Shown one piece after another: positions 6,322 to 6,789 of a stretch of DNA of 6,789 bases (its first letter is position 1; every line of letters starts with the position of its first letter). The notes below the pieces were generated by a model. The model saw only the letters and a program-made list of their open reading frames with translations, made no database searches and was not told where the DNA came from. The translations under genes and the position numbers were made by a program. Origin of the DNA: Candidatus Cloacimonadota bacterium (GTDB lineage: Bacteria > Cloacimonadota > Cloacimonadia > Cloacimonadales > TCS61); contig QMNP01000085.1 in assembly GCA_003647825.1 (NCBI GenBank), positions 1 through 6,789 on the forward strand, given 5' to 3'.

Positions 6322-6777
6322 TGCCTGCCATAAAAGTTCTTTGTATCTGGAAAGTAAATGAAGAACTTAAAAGCTATCTGCAAAAGGGTTTAAAGAGTTT
6401 TCCAGATGTTAAAATCATATTCCCTTCTGACATTTCTGAAAGCAATTTGATAGAGTTGGCAATAGATGCAGATGTGATCGTCGGCTGGCGTCCAACACGA
6501 AAAATATGATCTGTATAAATCTCTGCAAAATAAGTTTATCACCGGAGCTGCAATTGATGTCTGGTACAATTATCAACCGGAACCGGATGAGCAGGGAAGA
6601 AAATTCCCAGCTTCATATCCTTTTTATGAACTTGAAAACGTAGTTCTCTCACCCCATCGTGCCGCTTCACCTTTCAACGACCTGAATCGCTGGGATGAAG
6701 TAATTGAAAATATTAGTCGCTTAGCCAGGAAGAAATCTGATTTTTTAAATGTGGTAGAACTCCAAAGAGAATATTGA
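6321..6777 (+). pseudogene. D-isomer-specific 2-hydroxyacid dehydrogenase, internally deleted and frame-shifted
   Basis: The intact family uses NAD(P)H to interconvert 2-keto and D-2-hydroxy acids and is normally about 310-330 residues. Two pieces remain. The N-terminal piece (6321-6509, 62 residues, with a stop at 6507) ends DADVIVGWRPTRK, like the family's first-domain strand. The C-terminal piece lies in another frame, open from 6478 and homologous from about 6499 to the TGA at 6775. It reads DLYKSLQNKF, then GAAIDVWYNY, then NVVLSPHRAA, where the His (6655-6657) matches the family's catalytic His. The Rossmann nucleotide-binding core with GxGxxG and the catalytic Arg and Glu regions are missing, roughly 170 residues. 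Neither piece could be an active enzyme. The join falls around 6499-6507, where GAAAAA fits both sides. A real deletion and a mis-assembled contig end are both possible. The ATG overlaps the racemase stop by one base. Confidence 0.85.
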
Positions 6778-6789
6778 TCTAAGTTATAA

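Noticed and set aside
6507..6540. Programmed frameshift linking the two dehydrogenase pieces
   Set aside because: A frameshift would not restore the missing ~170 residues of the nucleotide-binding core, so the product would still be inactive. A deletion or assembly fault explains it better.
1..6789. A defence system, CRISPR array, transposon or other novel multi-gene system
   Set aside because: Reading through both strands gave no repeats, nuclease, transposase or toxin-antitoxin signatures. All but one of the intact genes fall into known housekeeping or common accessory families.

Overview
This AT-rich window reads entirely on the + strand. It starts inside murB, runs through the end of a division and cell-wall (dcw) cluster (murB 3' end, ftsQ, ftsA, ftsZ), and continues into a set of short, closely packed accessory genes. 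The organism is a bacterium with a conventional FtsZ divisome. The secreted FKBP-type isomerase, the divergent FtsZ loops and the gene order would fit an uncultured lineage of the FCB superphylum, such as Cloacimonadota. That placement is a guess from general resemblance; nothing in the window fixes it.

Region 1 (bases 1-3515) is the dcw block. The reading frames are chained: the murB stop shares one base with the ftsQ start, ftsQ and ftsA overlap by four bases (ATGA), and ftsZ follows ftsA after 13 bases. MurB makes UDP-MurNAc for peptidoglycan. FtsQ is the bitopic divisome scaffold, FtsA tethers FtsZ to the membrane through its C-terminal amphipathic helix, and FtsZ forms the ring and carries the C-terminal peptide that FtsA binds.

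Region 2 (3533-4368) has a four-helix membrane protein of the YvlD / phage-holin-4 family only 17 bases after ftsZ, then a GNAT acetyltransferase.

Region 3 (4427-5628) pairs an unrecognised 130-residue protein with an exported peptidyl-prolyl isomerase built from two FKBP domains. The Shine-Dalgarno sequence of the isomerase overlaps the stop codon of the unknown gene. A second strong Shine-Dalgarno sits just before an internal ATG at the end of the signal peptide.

Region 4 (5641-6777) has an intact aspartate/glutamate racemase family gene that overlaps by one base the start of a D-2-hydroxyacid dehydrogenase gene. The dehydrogenase has lost its whole central NAD-binding portion and changes frame at the join, so it is a pseudogene or an assembly error.

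I found no RNA genes, CRISPR arrays, mobile elements or convincing terminators, and no gene-free stretch longer than about 60 bases. Most of the window is ordinary. The best leads are the broken dehydrogenase, the possible dual-start tandem FKBP, the unusual FtsZ loop residues and the unknown gene next to the FKBP gene.
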